A DNA stretch of 64,000 nucleotides from Nothopassalora personata (lineage: Eukaryota; Ascomycota; Dothideomycetes; Mycosphaerellales; Mycosphaerellaceae). A model generated the notes under the pieces. It was not told the origin of the DNA and searched no databases. It saw only the letters and a program-made list of their open reading frames with translations. Positions 1-12,700 of the stretch are shown here, piece after piece (the first letter of the stretch is position 1; each line of letters starts with the position of its first letter). The stretch is from positions 4,960,001 to 5,024,000 of the forward strand of contig CM066291.1 of the NCBI GenBank assembly GCA_033816765.1, written 5' to 3'. Both the position numbers and the translations under genes were made by a program.

Positions 1-1530
1 TGTTCGGGCCGTGCTCCTTCTTAGTCTTTGCCTTGTAAAATTGGTCTCTAGTAGCCTTAGCTACTAGGTCGGTAAGGTAATCTTCGTCGGTTATACTAAG
101 CGACTTAAAGGTCTCTAGTCTTCTTTGGATCCCCTGGAGTTTGGAGCCTTCTTTAGGCGGTAAAAGCTCGTAGCCCGTCTCTAATACCCTTTTCGTAGCT
201 ATTGGAATAGTACTACTTAGGGCCCTAGCGATCGGGTTGTCTTCGGGAAGCTTCTTTAGCCTTAAGCTATATTTAAGGACCTAGCGTTCTAGGCGAATTC
301 GAGGGGAAAGGAGGTTTGCTTCTCTCTCGGTAGGCTCGGTAGGAGTAGTACGGAAGACCCCTAGGACTTTACGGATGCCTTTTCCGTATATAGCCTCTAG
401 GGGGGTAATAGCTCTCCTCGATTTCCACTAAACCGGCGCCCCGTAGTCGGCTACGGTAGTAACGCAAGAAAGGTATAGTATGCGTAGGGAGCGAGTGCTT
501 AACCCATTCCCTATATTCGCTAGGCGGTTCATCCTGTAGAAGGAGGCAAGTACCTTAGTTGCTCGGATTTAAATATGTTCTTTAAAGGTAAGATAGGTAT
601 CAAACTAGATCCCTAGCCATCGTACGGCCTTTGTCGCGGGTTTAATAACTTCCCCGCTTGGTAGGGTAATAGAACTATCGTGTCCTTTGCCTTTTGCGAA
701 GTGTAGGAGCTCGGTTTTAGCGAGGTTAAATTCTATCGCTTGTTCGGCTCCTTTCTTCGTTAAGAGCTTAACCTCTTTCTCGAGGATCTTTGCGTTCTTC
801 TTAAGGCTAGTCGATGCAACTAGGAGTCCAATATCGTCGATGTAGGATAAGGGAGTTACGGTTTTAATGTCCGTAAAAAGATCCCTTATATAGATAAGAA
901 ATAAAATCGGCGAGATTGGACTACCTTGCGGTACGCCTGTCTTAACGTCCGTAGTCTCTTCTATTTGTCCGTTAAAGGATAGTTGAATCCTCCGTTCTTC
1001 GAGGAAGGACTTAGTCCACCTTATAACCGAGTAGGGGAGTCGTAGCTTAATTAGTGTTCTTAGGAGGCGGTTCTTCGCTACGTGGTCGAAGGCTCCTTTA
1101 ACGTCTAGAAAGGCTACGCTTGTCTTCTTTCCTTTTACTCGGTTCCTTTCGACAAAGTCGGTTAGGAGGAGGGCTGTGTCTACGGCCGAACGTTTAGTTC
1201 TGCCGCCCATTTGCGAGTCGTGAAGTAACGGGCCGGTATCGGCTAGAGCTCCGAGTCTTTTCGCTAGTATTCTCTCGCTTACTTTCCCTAGACAGTTAAG
1301 GAGGGCTATTATCCTATATGCCTTAGGAATCGAGTAGTCGGGCTTCCCTGGTTTTGCAAGAGTAAATCCAATCGCTACTCGCCAGCACTTAGGGTAATAC
1401 CCTTCGTTTAATAGCGAGCCGTAGACCTTAAGAAAGGCGTCTGGAATAGCTTAAAATGCGCGTTGAATTATTGCTTGGGTTATACCATCCGGGCCTGGAG
1501 TTTTGCCTTTTACTTTCGAGGAACTACATG
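1..1530 (-). pseudogene. Non-LTR (LINE, Tad1-like) reverse transcriptase, partial
   Basis: Target-primed reverse transcriptase of a LINE, running off the left edge of the window. Seen: on the minus strand the fingers region (KTPGPDG at about 1495, then a stretch ending in GGRTKRS) leads into a 201-residue open segment (1210-605) with FLDVKGAFDHV, GVPQGSPISPILF and the catalytic YIDDI box. The frame continues after a TAG at 604-602, which sits where a Trp is expected (RWLGI-stop-FDTYL), through thumb-like sequence to base 1. Only a few stops are present and they are TAG/TAA of RIP type, so damage is light compared with the gypsy elements nearby. No apurinic endonuclease or RNase H domain is visible; RNase H would lie left of the window. 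The clade is inferred from motif style, not from a tree. Confidence 0.85.
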
Positions 1531-1696
1531 CCGATTGCAGTTCTTCTAATTGTATTCGGTCCCAGTCCTAGTCCCCTATAGGATAGTTATCCCAGGAGGG
1601 GTCTAGGGGGTTATCCGGAGGTAGAGAAGGGAATAGCGTTCCCCGGAGGGCCTCGCATTTTCCCTTAAATGTGTCCTGTCCGTTTATAGTCGGGAT

Positions 1697-2330
1697 TAGA
1701 CTGAACCGAACGAACGAGATACGCTTAAAATCTACAAACAAGAACTCCGGAACTGCGAGAAGGGAAAGCGACGTACATAGCGTACACGTCGCTCGAACAA
1801 CGAAGGCGCTATCTACCTATCGTCCCGGCAAACTACGTAAACTGCCGGCTAGAACCAAGAGAGGCGTTTAGGGGGCGCAAACTACGTATACTGCACGGCT
1901 GGAACTAAGAGAGGCCGAGGGACGACAGCGAGGCTACTGTAACCGAGGAGCTATACTCGAGACCGGAGAACGCGACCGGATTAAAACAGAGGCGACGGGT
2001 TCTTAGGATTTTGCTTGGTGCGTACGGGTACGGCCGGCTTAGCTTTTTAAAACAACGGACACGGGCGCAAAACTTGTCTCGCCCGAGGTAAGGCGACAAA
2101 CCGCAATTCTCGACAAGACACGACTACCGGGTACGCGCGTACTACGCCGCAATATATTCGATTTACGGTTCGAATAGCGAGCGTTGCTCGCATCTTTTAA
2201 GGAGTTTTTACGTCCGGGGTACGACGGGGCTTTTCTCCTTCTCTCGAATTTTAGTCTCGTTCTCGAGACCCGTGTTGCATAGTCTTTAACTTAAATAGCA
2301 CGTTAATGGAATAATCAATTAATTAATGTA
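1697..2330 (+). mobile_element. RIPped copy of a short LINE/SINE-like element
   Basis: About 616 bp is an inverted copy of 7117-7748. It ends in the same short AT-rich tail (AATCAATTAATTAATG here) and carries the same internal duplication beginning CTCTTGGTTCCAGCC on the other strand. Compared with the 7117 copy it has many CA-to-TA and TG-to-TA changes, so this copy was hit by RIP. It abuts the truncated integrase region of the gypsy element at 2331. No target duplication is recognisable because both flanks are rearranged. Confidence 0.7.
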
Positions 2331-5300
2331 CTATAGGTAGGAGTATAACCTAGTTATCTTGTACGTAGTTAATGTAGTATCGTAGATATTGTTCTAAGGT
2401 TTAATTCGTTCTTTCTGTTTACCTATCGGTTTGCGGATAGTAGGTAGTAGATAGCTTGTATTTAATTCCGATTATAGAAACTAAGGATTTCTAGTAGTTA
2501 GATATAAATAACTTATCTCTGTCCGTAATAAAGACCTTTAGGAATTTATAGTATCGTACGAGTCGATCGAGTACGAGGTGTCCGAGTTGCTCTACATTGT
2601 ACGTTTTAGATGTAGGAATAAAGTGTACGTATTTTGTAAGTCTATCTACTATAACTAATATTATGTTATATTATTGTCCTATAGTTTAATCCTAAGATGT
2701 TAGTAACTTAGTAATAAAGTCTATCGTAACCTTATCCTATAGGTTTGTTAGCGGCGTCCGGAATTGTATCTCGCCGTATTTTACGTGTCTTACGGCCTTG
2801 TTTTTCTAATAGTGTTCGCATCGTTTAATGTATCGTAGTACTTTCTATCGTAACTGTAGGAATGCGAAGCTCCTCTAAATAAGTTCTACTATCTTAGATG
2901 TTCCGGGGTGTCCGTAGGTTAGTCCGTTATAATGTTGTCGTATATACTCTTCTTCTCGGTCCTTCGGTACTTAGTATTTCCCTTGCACTATTAGGAATTG
3001 TTCTTCCGTATCTTAAAGAACACGTACTATGTTATTAAACTCCTTCGTGTTAGTACTAAGGCTTCCGTCTAGATTTGCCTTAAGTACTTGTTGTTATACT
3101 AGTTCTTTTCCTTCTATGTAGTCGCTTCTTCGGCTTAGTACGTCGGCCCTACCGTTATCTTTACCGGGTATATAGCGGATTTTAAACTTGTACTAACCGA
3201 GTAGTTCCGACTAGCGGTACTGTCTTCTCGTTAGCTGTTTAGTCGTAGTAAAGTAAGTAAGATTCTTATAATTAGAAAGAATCGTTAGCCTAGGTACTCC
3301 TTCCGTATATATTCTCTAGTACTACATTGTAGCGATAATAGCGAGAAGCTCCTTATTATAGATGTCGTAGTTTTGTTCCGCGGGTAATAGTTTCCTTAAG
3401 TAGTAGGCTACTAGATATCGTTTCCTATTATGCTCTTACGTAAGGTATACTCTAATAGCTATATCCGATACGTCCGTTTCAATTTAGACTTCCTTTGTAC
3501 CGTCGAATAATCGAAGCGTTAGTACTAAGGCGCATTGTTCCTTTAATCGTTCGAATGCTAGTCGTTGTACGTTACCCTATATCTATCTAACATCCTTCTT
3601 CGTAAGCATCGTTATAGATATCGATGTCTTCGAATAGTTCTTAATAAACTTCCGGTTGTAGTTAGCTAGGCTAAGGAATAATTGTACGTCCTTAACGCAT
3701 GTTAGCTCTAGCTATTTCCTAATAGACTATATCTTAGCTAGGTCGATCTAGATCCTAGTTGTACTAATAATAAATCCTAAGAATTTAACTTCCTTCTTGT
3801 AGAACTCGCATTTCTTCGGTACCGTCCGGAAACCTGTTTTAAATAGTCGTTCGAGTACGTCCTAGACTTGTCGTATATACTACTAGAGTATCCCTTTCGT
3901 ATAGATAAGGATATTATCGACATAGGTAATAATATATACGTCTAGTAGGTCTCTTAGTATCTCGTTAATTAGGTCTTAGAATGCGGCTAGTGCATTAGTT
4001 AATCTAAAAGGCATAACTAAGAACTCGTATAGTCCGTATCGAGTCCTAAATGCGGTTTTCCATTCTTCTCCTTCCGCTATACGGATAGTATAGAAGGCGT
4101 CCTATAGATCGATCTTTGTATACTAGTTTAATCTGGTTAACCTGTCCTATACTTCTTCGATGTTCGGTAGTAGATATCGGTTCTTAATAGTAATCTCGTT
4201 TAACTTTTAGTAGTCTTGTACGAGTCGTAGCTTCCCGTTTGCTTTTAGAACAAACATATATAGAGATACTACGCTTAAGGTCGATCTTTGTATTCGTCCT
4301 TTTACTAGATTCTCCTTTAGCTATTCTCGTAGGGTTGTTAGCTCTTTTTCGGACATTTAGTATAGGGGTCCCTATAGAGGCTCTTTCCCTAGCTAAATGT
4401 TTATCTTAAGATCCTATAGTTAGTATTTAGGTAAGGCGTCTTCGTCCTTTCCCTCTTTAAAGAGCCTTCTCTACCTAAGGTACTCTTTAGGGATAGTTAA
4501 CTCCGAAATGTTAATATCCTTCGATAGTACGTTAGGTCTATTAGCTCTAGTAACTTCGTAACCCGGCGGCCCTACGCTAGTATCTATCCCGGTCGAAGGT
4601 AGTTCTTCTATTCTTCTAGTCGGCGTAAGCTCCATTCGATTAAGCTGTCTCTTTACCTTATCTACTAGCGAACGCTGCCGCTACGTAGGATTAATGTCGA
4701 TAACGTAATCGCATTACTCGAATGTAAGTACTCCTCTTCTCTAGTCGATAGCTAGATTGTACTTTCTTAACTAAGGTATACCTAGTACGATCTTATAACT
4801 AGCTATGTTAGTAACATCTAAGATAATTTCCTCGTAGTACCGTTAGATTACTAGTAGTAACGGTATCGTCTCTCGTTCTACGCTAGGTAAGGATAATCCG
4901 TTTACCGCGATTAATTTATACCCTTCGTTCTTATATTAGGTTACGATCCCTTTAGTCCTAATAAATGCTTCGGAGGTAAAATTCCCGCTCGCTCCTAAGT
5001 TAATTATAACCCTAGTCCTATAACCGTTAACGATTGCTGTTGTTCGGAAGACTGCTATTAATACTTAAGCTTATTACGTGTTATATAACTCCTTTTAGTC
5101 GCTTATTCCTAAGGAGTCGATCCTTTTCCCTGTTCGTACGTAGAACGTCGTACTTCGTGTCTCGAGGCCTCCGCTTAAACCTAGCGCGAGCCTTTCTATA
5201 TCTATACCTATTTTCGGTAACGCTCCTAGATCTTCTACGTTTCTAAGTAGAGTACGCGTACGTGTTGTACTACGTTACGTAATTTATTCGATATAAATGT

Positions 5301-6518
5301 TCCTAACGGCGTAAGGTATCCGGTACCTATTATTCGGCTTCCTATCGGTAGTCGTTCTAAAATAGCGGTTACTAGGTTTTCGGTTGTCTCTATAAGTAGA
5401 TATTCCTAGGCTATACCTCGTAGGGTATTAAGTGTTTTGTCGAACTTAATAGAGTATAGCATTCGTCGTCCCCCTATTTTAGGTAGGAATTCTTCGTACC
5501 TTCTTTATAGGTATACGATTATGTTATATAGTTTCTTAGGTACATCGATCGTAAAGGTTAGTCGTTCGTTATTATCGTTAGTATCGCTCTCTTCTCCTTT
5601 AGAGGAATCTTCTTCGCTTAATTCTTCTAGATCCTAGTTTTCTTCGATAGTATTTAGCCCGGTAGTTTCTTAACTTTCTTCCTGTAGTTCCGGTAACTAC
5701 GATCTATTCTATCCTAGGTCCTAGTTCTCTTTGTCGCTTCTATCGTTATTGAAGTAGTATTCGTTAATGTCTACTTCTCGGAGCGTAGCATTCTACCTAT
5801 ATATCGCTCCTAGGGTTCCTCGTAGTTACTATAGGAAATACCCTACGCCTTCCTTAGCGGAGTAGTAGGTTTAGTACGAGTCTTAGTAATAGAAGCGCTA
5901 ATAAAGGGCTCCGTAACTATTTCGAGTATCCCGTTCGATCTCGTAGTCGACTCTCCTTACTATTATACTAAGTTCTCGTTTTTCCTATTAGTAGAATTCT
6001 CTAAGCCTATCGAGTTATACTGCAATATGTATACATCTAGAGGCGAGTTCTCCGTAGGTAATCTAGAGGAAGTGTTCTAGTACTTTGTTTTTTATTACTA
6101 GTAACAATTTACTAACCCTTTCGGTTACCCTTTACAGCTAGTCTCGTAATAACGAGAGGCATTCCTAGGGATTATTCGCAAGTACCTCGTTTGTCTCGAT
6201 GTCCGAGAGGTCTTGTTCTAGTTTTTCTAGGATTTCTTGTTTTGCTTATTCGACCGTCTTTATTTCTACGGTTTCGGTCGTCTAGTAACTTCCCGAGGTA
6301 CCTTTTATCTAGATCGTATTAAATTAGCATGTTCTTTTAAACTATTGTAGCCGGTTCTATAACCTAAATAGTATAACTTCTATTAGTTGCCCGTAGTATC
6401 CTCCTCGTCCTTATAAGGGGTCTAGGAGAGGTATATTACTAACTCCCTCCTCTACTCCTCGAGTATAGTTAGTACCTCCTAGTAGTCCGACGCTGCTCTC
6501 GAGTTTACTAGTTCCTCG

Positions 6519-6956
6519 TTACATTATATTAAACTGCTTACGGCGTACTATATTTTTCTTACCGTAGTAGTCCCTTACTATATAGCCTTCCTTACTACAG
6601 TTATAGTAAGTAAAGCTTCCTTTCGAACTCTTAGGCCCTTTCTTACCCCTGTTCTTACTTCCGATCTTGCGACCCTTCTCGGTAACGTCGAGTTCTATAG
6701 GCTGTAGTCTATAGTATAGCTTGTAACTAGGCTTGTTATTATTAAAGTTGTTATAGTCACTATTGCGATTATCGTAGCCTAGTATAAATCCGGCCTTTCC
6801 GGATACCTTAGAGTCGTATCGTCGTTCTATAGCTCTCTCGTAGAGCTTGTCGTTAAGATTAATCGTAACTCTAATAAGGTTGCCTAAGTTATTAATTCTT
6901 CGACTATCCCGTATTAACTCGTCCTTAACGTTCTCCTTTAAGCTACGTCGGTACAT
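6519..6956 (-). pseudogene. gag fragment with decayed CCHC zinc knuckle (element A)
   Basis: A 145-residue open stretch of retrotransposon capsid/nucleocapsid. Residues about 115-131 read YYNCSKEGYIVRDYYGKKN. This is the retroviral knuckle CX2CX4HX4C with the first Cys, the His and the last Cys all turned into Tyr, which are the changes expected from G-to-A on the coding strand (TGC to TAC) or C-to-T (CAC to TAC). The protein could not bind zinc. The same knuckle is better preserved in the complete element near 30904-30960. Upstream gag continues but is broken by stops. Confidence 0.75.
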
Positions 6957-7103
6957 AACTTATAAGGCCTTATCGTCCTAATTGGTAAGTTAAGCGTATT
7001 CCTAGAATTTAGTAGTATACTCGGCGGTAGACGTCTTCTAAGTTAAGTATTGTATAATACGAACGGTAGTAGCGACCTCGTTAGAGATCCTAAAGACGCT
7101 CTT

Positions 7104-7891
7104 TATAGCATTCTTAATTGATTGATTATTCCATTAACGTGCTATTTGAGTCAAAGACTATGCAACACGGGTCTCGAGAACGAGACCAAAATTTGAGAGA
7201 AGGAGAAAAGCCCCGTCGTACCCCGGACGTAAAAACTCCTTAAAAGATGCGAGCAACGCTCGCTATTCGAACCGTAAATCGAATATATTGCGGCGTAGTA
7301 CGCGCGTACCCGGTAGTCGTGTCTTGTCGAGAATTGCGGTTTGTCGCCTTGCCCCGGGCGAGACAAGTTTTGCGCCCGTGTCTCGTTCTTGTTTTAAAAA
7401 GCCAAGCCGGCCGTACCCGTACGCACCGAGCAAAATCCCAAGAAACACCCGTTGCCTCTGTTTCAATCCAGTCGCGTTCTCCGGTCTCGAGTGTAGCTCC
7501 TCGGTCGCAGTGGCCTCGCTGTCGTCCCCCCCTCGGCCTCTCTTGGTTCCAGCCGTGCAGTATACGTGGTTTGCGCCCCTAAACGCCTCTCTTGGTTCCA
7601 GCCGGCAGTTTACGTGGTTTGCCGGGACGACAGGTAGACAGCGCCTTCGTTGTTCGAGCGACGTGTACGCTATGTACGTCGCTTTCCCTTCTCGCAGTTC
7701 CGGAGTTCTTGTTTGTAGATTTTGAGCGTATCTCGTTCGTTCGGTTCGTCCGACCTGTCTTTTCTTGTTTCGAGTCGAGTAGGCTTGTATTTTTCGAGAG
7801 AGAGAGTCTTAGTTTCTCTTCGTCGTAACGAAGATACTTACGTCGTCCGCCGCGTGAAGGCGCTCTCTATAGGACGACTATAGCATTCTTA
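7104..7891 (-). mobile_element. 762-bp LINE/SINE-like insertion with 13-bp target duplication
   Basis: The insertion 7117-7878 is flanked by TATAGCATTCTTA at 7104-7116 and 7879-7891. The related element B has the uninterrupted site (one copy, TATAGTATTCTTA, 12635-12647), so the boundaries are exact. A 13-bp duplication and a tail of ATCA-type repeats at the 7117 end (minus-strand 3' end AATCAATCAAT) point to LINE-machinery retroposition. No RT is encoded. It contains a direct duplication of about 45 bp (7540-7625) whose units start CCTCTCTTGGTTCCAGCC. Base composition is normal, so it is younger than, or spared by, the RIP that destroyed its host. Short ORFs inside overlap each other on both strands and are not credible genes. 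Confidence 0.8.
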
Positions 7892-8265
7892 AGGTAGTTA
7901 TAAGATGTAAAGATTCCGTTAGCGTTGTCGGTACCGTTACTATCTAAGTAGGTTCTTAGGAAGGGTTTAACCTAATGCTATGCTCGTCCTCTTAAGAAGG
8001 TAGTAGTAAAGATAGACTTAAGGTTCTTAGCTATAGAGTTAAATAAGAAGTACGTATCTATCTAAGTAATCTAAGTATCGAACTTGTCTCGATCGCTATA
8101 GTAGAACTCTAGCTTACTAACCTTAAGGGATTTATTGCCTGCGTAAGTAGCTAAGGCATTAATAGTATCGTTCGCGGTCCGTAGTCGGGTACCTCTATCT
8201 ACTTTACTAGGGGCGGGTATTCCCCTAGTACTCTATTAGTCTCCTATTCTAGAGGGCGTTTAAAG

Positions 8266-8682
8266 CTATTAGGTTTAGTTAAACCTGTAACCTTACTAAG
8301 TTAATTAATAAGTTAGATAACCTTCGTTCGATTGAGATTTGTTCTCGTCGAGTAGGAGCAAGAGGGAGAGCAATATAAAGTAGTAGCGAGGTAGCGGTTA
8401 GGTAAGGTTATATTCTAAATAGTAAGATTAAACAGTAAGTTAAACGCCTCGAAGCCGTAAGGGATTCTTAGCGTTTCTGAATACAAAAGAGATGTTGCTA
8501 GTCTTAGCCTTAATTACTTAGTCGCTAGTAAGTAAGTAATCTCGAATTACTAAGTCGCTAGTAAGCGAGTAATCTCGAGTTACTAAGTCGCTAGTAAGCG
8601 AGTAATCTCGTGCGGCGTACGTAATCTCTATAGCTAATAATTAGACGTACCGTCGTAGCTTAATCCGAACCGTAATAGTATA
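8266..8682 (-). repeat. 5' LTR of element A with internal 33-bp tandem repeat
   Basis: Begins (minus strand) TATTACGGTTCGG, a RIPped TGTTACGGTTCGG that matches the LTR start at 29579. It ends next to CTTTAAACGCCC, the sequence that also follows the LTR of the complete element at 30011. About 8510-8610 holds three copies of a 33-bp unit containing TTACTAAGTCGCTAGTAAGC. Confidence 0.7.
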
Positions 8683-8704
8683 GTAGGCGACTTGTATAGG
8701 GAAA

Positions 8705-9773
8705 TTAGTAGCTTACCTCCATAGTCTCCCCTTCTAGCCGGGAGTATAGCTAGACCTACTCGTCTAGCTCGTCCTACTACTCGTCTATAGGCTCTTCGCC
8801 TAATATAGCCTAGAGGAAGTCGCGCTAGGCGCGAGCGGTATATAGACAGCCTACTAGCGCGGCGATAGCGTAGCTAGTATTAGCCTCGTACTTATACTTA
8901 CTACGCCTATAGCGGCTATACTTCTTAGGGAGCTCCCCGGCTATAATACTATTATAATCGTCGACCTCGTCTAGCGGGCGGTTAGTATACGTATCGTAGA
9001 CGGCGCGCGTAATAACTTACCCTTAATAAAGTATAGAAGGTAGCGTATATATATACTAATCTTCTACGATAACTTCTTAGTAGGAGATAGGGTAGGACTC
9101 TACGGCTCTAGTACTAGCCGCTTACGGTTTACTAGCGTTATAGGTACGTTGCGTACTAGGGCCGCCTAGCGCTACTTATCCTCTAGCTACTACTTAGGAC
9201 CGATACCCTAGGAGCTACTACGGTAGCTACCGGCGTTAGATATAGTATTAATAGTAGTAGTAGTAATGTTAATAATAATAATACTACTAGCGAGGCGCGT
9301 ACGGTAAGCGTAAGTAGAGCTTACGGCATAGTAGTAGTACGAGTATAGTACGCTAGTAAACGTACTAGAGGAAAAGGGGCTAGGGTAAGTTAGAGTTTTA
9401 TACCTCTAGCTACGTCGGTATAGTAACTAGACTTTACCTACCTAAGCCTATATAACGATACGTACGTAACCCGTATATAGGCCGCCTAATAACTATAATA
9501 GTTCTAGAACTACGTAGAAACCTATACGTAGTAACGAGCGAGCTAGGGATAGCTCGCGTAGGAGGGGAGGTAATTATAAGGGGGTAGCCTCTAGGCTAAT
9601 CCTTATATATAATATACGGTTACGCTTAGCTTAGTAAGCCGTACGTAATACGTATACGTATATTATACGACGCGTATAGCGTCTATAATAGGAGGTAAGA
9701 ATTAGTTTATCTACGACTAGTAGGTTATAGGCGTACTATATATTACGACATTCCCTTAATACCTACCGTATAT
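8705..9773 (+). repeat. Solo LTR of gypsy family C, RIP-degraded
   Basis: About 1.07 kb homologous throughout to the 3' LTR at about 39795-40782: shared blocks around 8830/39910 (AAGTCGCGCTAGG), 9400/40410 and the terminal CCCTTAATA. No internal region is attached. It replaces the 3' half of element B, whose homology starts at 9783. The exact left end is uncertain because the two copies diverge there. CA/TG is almost absent. No gene is visible in either strand. Confidence 0.75.
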
Positions 9774-9782
9774 ATCGCTATA

Positions 9783-12700
9783 GTATCCCTTTTATATAGA
9801 TAAGGATATAGTTAACGTAGGTAATAATATATACGTCTAATAGGTCTCTTAGTATCTTATTAATTAGGTCCTAGAATACGGCTAGTATATTAGTTAATCT
9901 AAAGGGTATAACTAAGAACTTATATAGTCCGTATTAAGTCCTAAATACGGTTTTCTATTCTTCTCCTTCCGCTATACGGATAGTATAGAAGGCGTCTTAT
10001 AAGTTAATCTTTATAAACTAGTCTAATCTAGTTAGTCTATCCTATACTTCTTTAATGTTCGGTAGTAGATATTAGTTCTTAATAGTAATCTCGTTTAACT
10101 TCTAGTAGTCTTATACGAGTCGTAGTTTCCCGTTTACTTTTAGAATAAATATATATAGAGATACTATACTTAAGGTCGATTTTTATATTCGTCCTTTTAC
10201 TAAGTTCTCCTTTAGCTATTCTCGTAGGGTTATTAGCTCTTTTTCGGATATTTAGTATAGGGGTCCCTATAGACGCTCTTTCCCTAGCTAAATGTTTATC
10301 TTATAATCCTATAGTTAGTATTTAGATAAGGTATCTTCGTCCTTTCCCTCTTTAAAGAGCCTTCTCTACCTAAGGTACTCCTTAGGGATAGTTAACTCCA
10401 AAATGTTAATATGCTTCGATAGTACGTTAGGTCTATTAATTCTAGTAACTTTGTAACCTAGCGGCCCTACGCTAGTATCTATCCCGGTCGAAGGTAGTTC
10501 TTCTATCCTTCTAGTCGGCGTAAGCTCTATTTAATTAAGCTATCTCTTTACCTTATCTACTAGCAAACGCTACCGCTATATAGGATTAATATCGATAACG
10601 TAATTGTATTACTTAAATATAAGTACTCCTCTTCTCTAGTTAATAGCTAGATTATACTTTCTTAACTAAGGTATATCTAGTACGATCTTATAACTAGCTA
10701 TATTAGTAACATCTAAGATAATTTCCTCGTAGTACCGTTAGATAGCTAGTAGTAACGGTATCGTTTCTCGTTCTACGCTAGGTAAGGATAATCCGTCTAC
10801 CGCAATTAATTTATACCCTTCGTTCTTATATTAGGTTACGATCCCTTTAATCCTAATAAATACTTCGGAGGTAAAATACCGGCTCGCTCCGGAGTTAATT
10901 ATAACCCTAGTTCTATAACCGTTAACAATTACTTATATTTAGAAGACTACTATTAATACTTAAGCTTATTATATATTATATAACTTCTTTTAGTCGCTTA
11001 TTCCTAAGGAGTCGATTCTTTTCCCTATTTATATATAGAACGTCGTACTTTATATCTCGAGGTCTCCGCTTAAACCTAGCGCGAGCCTTTCTATATTTAT
11101 ACCTATCTTTAGTAACGTTTCTAGATCTTCTACGTTTCTAAGTAGAGTACGCGTACGTATTATACTATATTACGTAATTTATTTAATATAAATGTTCCTA
11201 ACGGCGTAAGGTATTTAGTACCTATTATTTAGCTTCCTATCGGTAGTCGTTCTATAATAACGGTTACTAGGTTTTTAGTCGTCTCTATAAGTAGGTATCC
11301 CTAGGTTATACCTTATAGGGTATCGAGTATTTTATTAAACTTAATAGAGTATAGTATTTGCCGTCCGCCTATTTTAGGTATGAATTCTTCGTACCTTCTT
11401 TATAGGTATACGATTATATTATATAGTTTCTTAGGTACATTAATTATAAAGGTTAGCTATTTATTACCGTCGTTAGTATCGCTCTCTTCTCCTTTAGAGG
11501 AATCTTCTTTACTTAATTCTTCTAGATCCTAGTTTTCTTCGATAGTATCTAGTACGGTAGTTTCTTAACTTTCTTCCTATAGTTTCGGTAACTACAATCT
11601 ATTCTATCCTAGGTCCTAGTTTTCTTTATTGCTTCTATTGTTATTAAAGTAGGATTCGTCGATATCTACTTTTTAAAGCGTAGCGTTCTACCTATATATT
11701 GCTCCTAGGGTTCTTCTTAGTTACTAAGGCTAATACCCTACGCCTAATTTTACGGCGTAGTAAACTTAATATAAGTCTTAGTAATAGAATCGCTAATAAA
11801 GGCTTCTATAACTATTTTAAGATTCGGATTTAATCTCGTAGTTAACTCTTTATACTATTATATTAAACTATCGTAGTTAGTTCTTTATATTAAGTAGAAT
11901 AACTACTACTTACTACCTATAGTATCCTCCTCGTTCTTCTAAGAGGTCTAGGAGAGGTATCGTACTTCTATTACTAGCTCTCTCCCTACTCTCCGAGTAT
12001 AGTCGGTATCCCTTCGAGATCTAATACTACTCTCTAATTTACTAGTTCGGGGTTATATTATATTAAACTGTTTGCGGCGTACTAAATTCTTACCGCGGTA
12101 GTCCCTTACTATATACCTAGGTTTACTATATCTATAGTAAGTACGTATTTCCTTTCTTAAACTTAGGGGTCTTCTATTCCCCTTACTATTCCTAATCTTA
12201 TAACTTTTCTCGGTAACGTCGAGCTCTATTAGCTATAGTCCGTAGTATAGCTTATCCCTAGGCCTACTATTATAATTTTTGTTAAAGCCTCTATTCCGGT
12301 TATCGTAGCCCGGGGTAAATCCGGCTTTTCCAGATACCCTAGAGTCGTATCGTCGTTCTATAGCTCTTTTATAGAGCTTATCGTTAAGATTAATCGTAAC
12401 TTTAATAAGATTACCTAAGTTATTAATTCTTTGACTATCCTATATTAACTCGTCTTTAACGTTCTTCTTTAAGCTACGTTGGTATATAACTTATAAGGCC
12501 TTGTTATTTTAGTCGGTAAGTTAAGTATATTCCTAAAATTTAGTAGTATACTCGGCGGTAGATATCTTCTAGATTAAGTATTATATAATATAAACGGTAG
12601 TAGTAACCTCGTTAGAGATTCTAAAGACGCTCTTTATAGTATTCTTAAGGTAGTTATAAGACGTAAAGATCCTATTAGCGTTATCGGTACCGTTACTATC

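Larger units (their letters stand above)
2331..8682 (-). mobile_element. Ty3/gypsy (chromovirus-related) element A, RIP-degraded, 3' end lost
   Basis: LTR retrotransposon reading right to left. The 5' LTR (about 8682-8266) begins TATTACGG, a RIPped TGTTACGG. It is followed by gag (ORF 6956-6519 with a zinc-knuckle relic), protease, reverse transcriptase around 4300-3850 and integrase to about 2331, where the element stops against the short LINE-like copy. The RT core reads YVDN rather than YVDD at about 3925, a G-to-A change that removes a catalytic Asp. Frames are broken almost only by TAG/TAA. Internally it is closely related to element B and to the complete element at 29579-36733; for example the protease/RT junction at 4700-4900 matches 32280-32450 inverted. 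A 762-bp insertion interrupts the gag leader at 7117. Confidence 0.85.

Noticed and set aside
7151..7828. Several overlapping ORFs of 66-145 codons on both strands
   Set aside because: They lie inside the 762-bp LINE/SINE-like insertion and are not open in its other copy at 1697-2330.
8510..8610. Regular 33-bp repeats suggestive of a CRISPR array
   Set aside because: Adjacent tandem units with no unique spacers, in a eukaryotic LTR.
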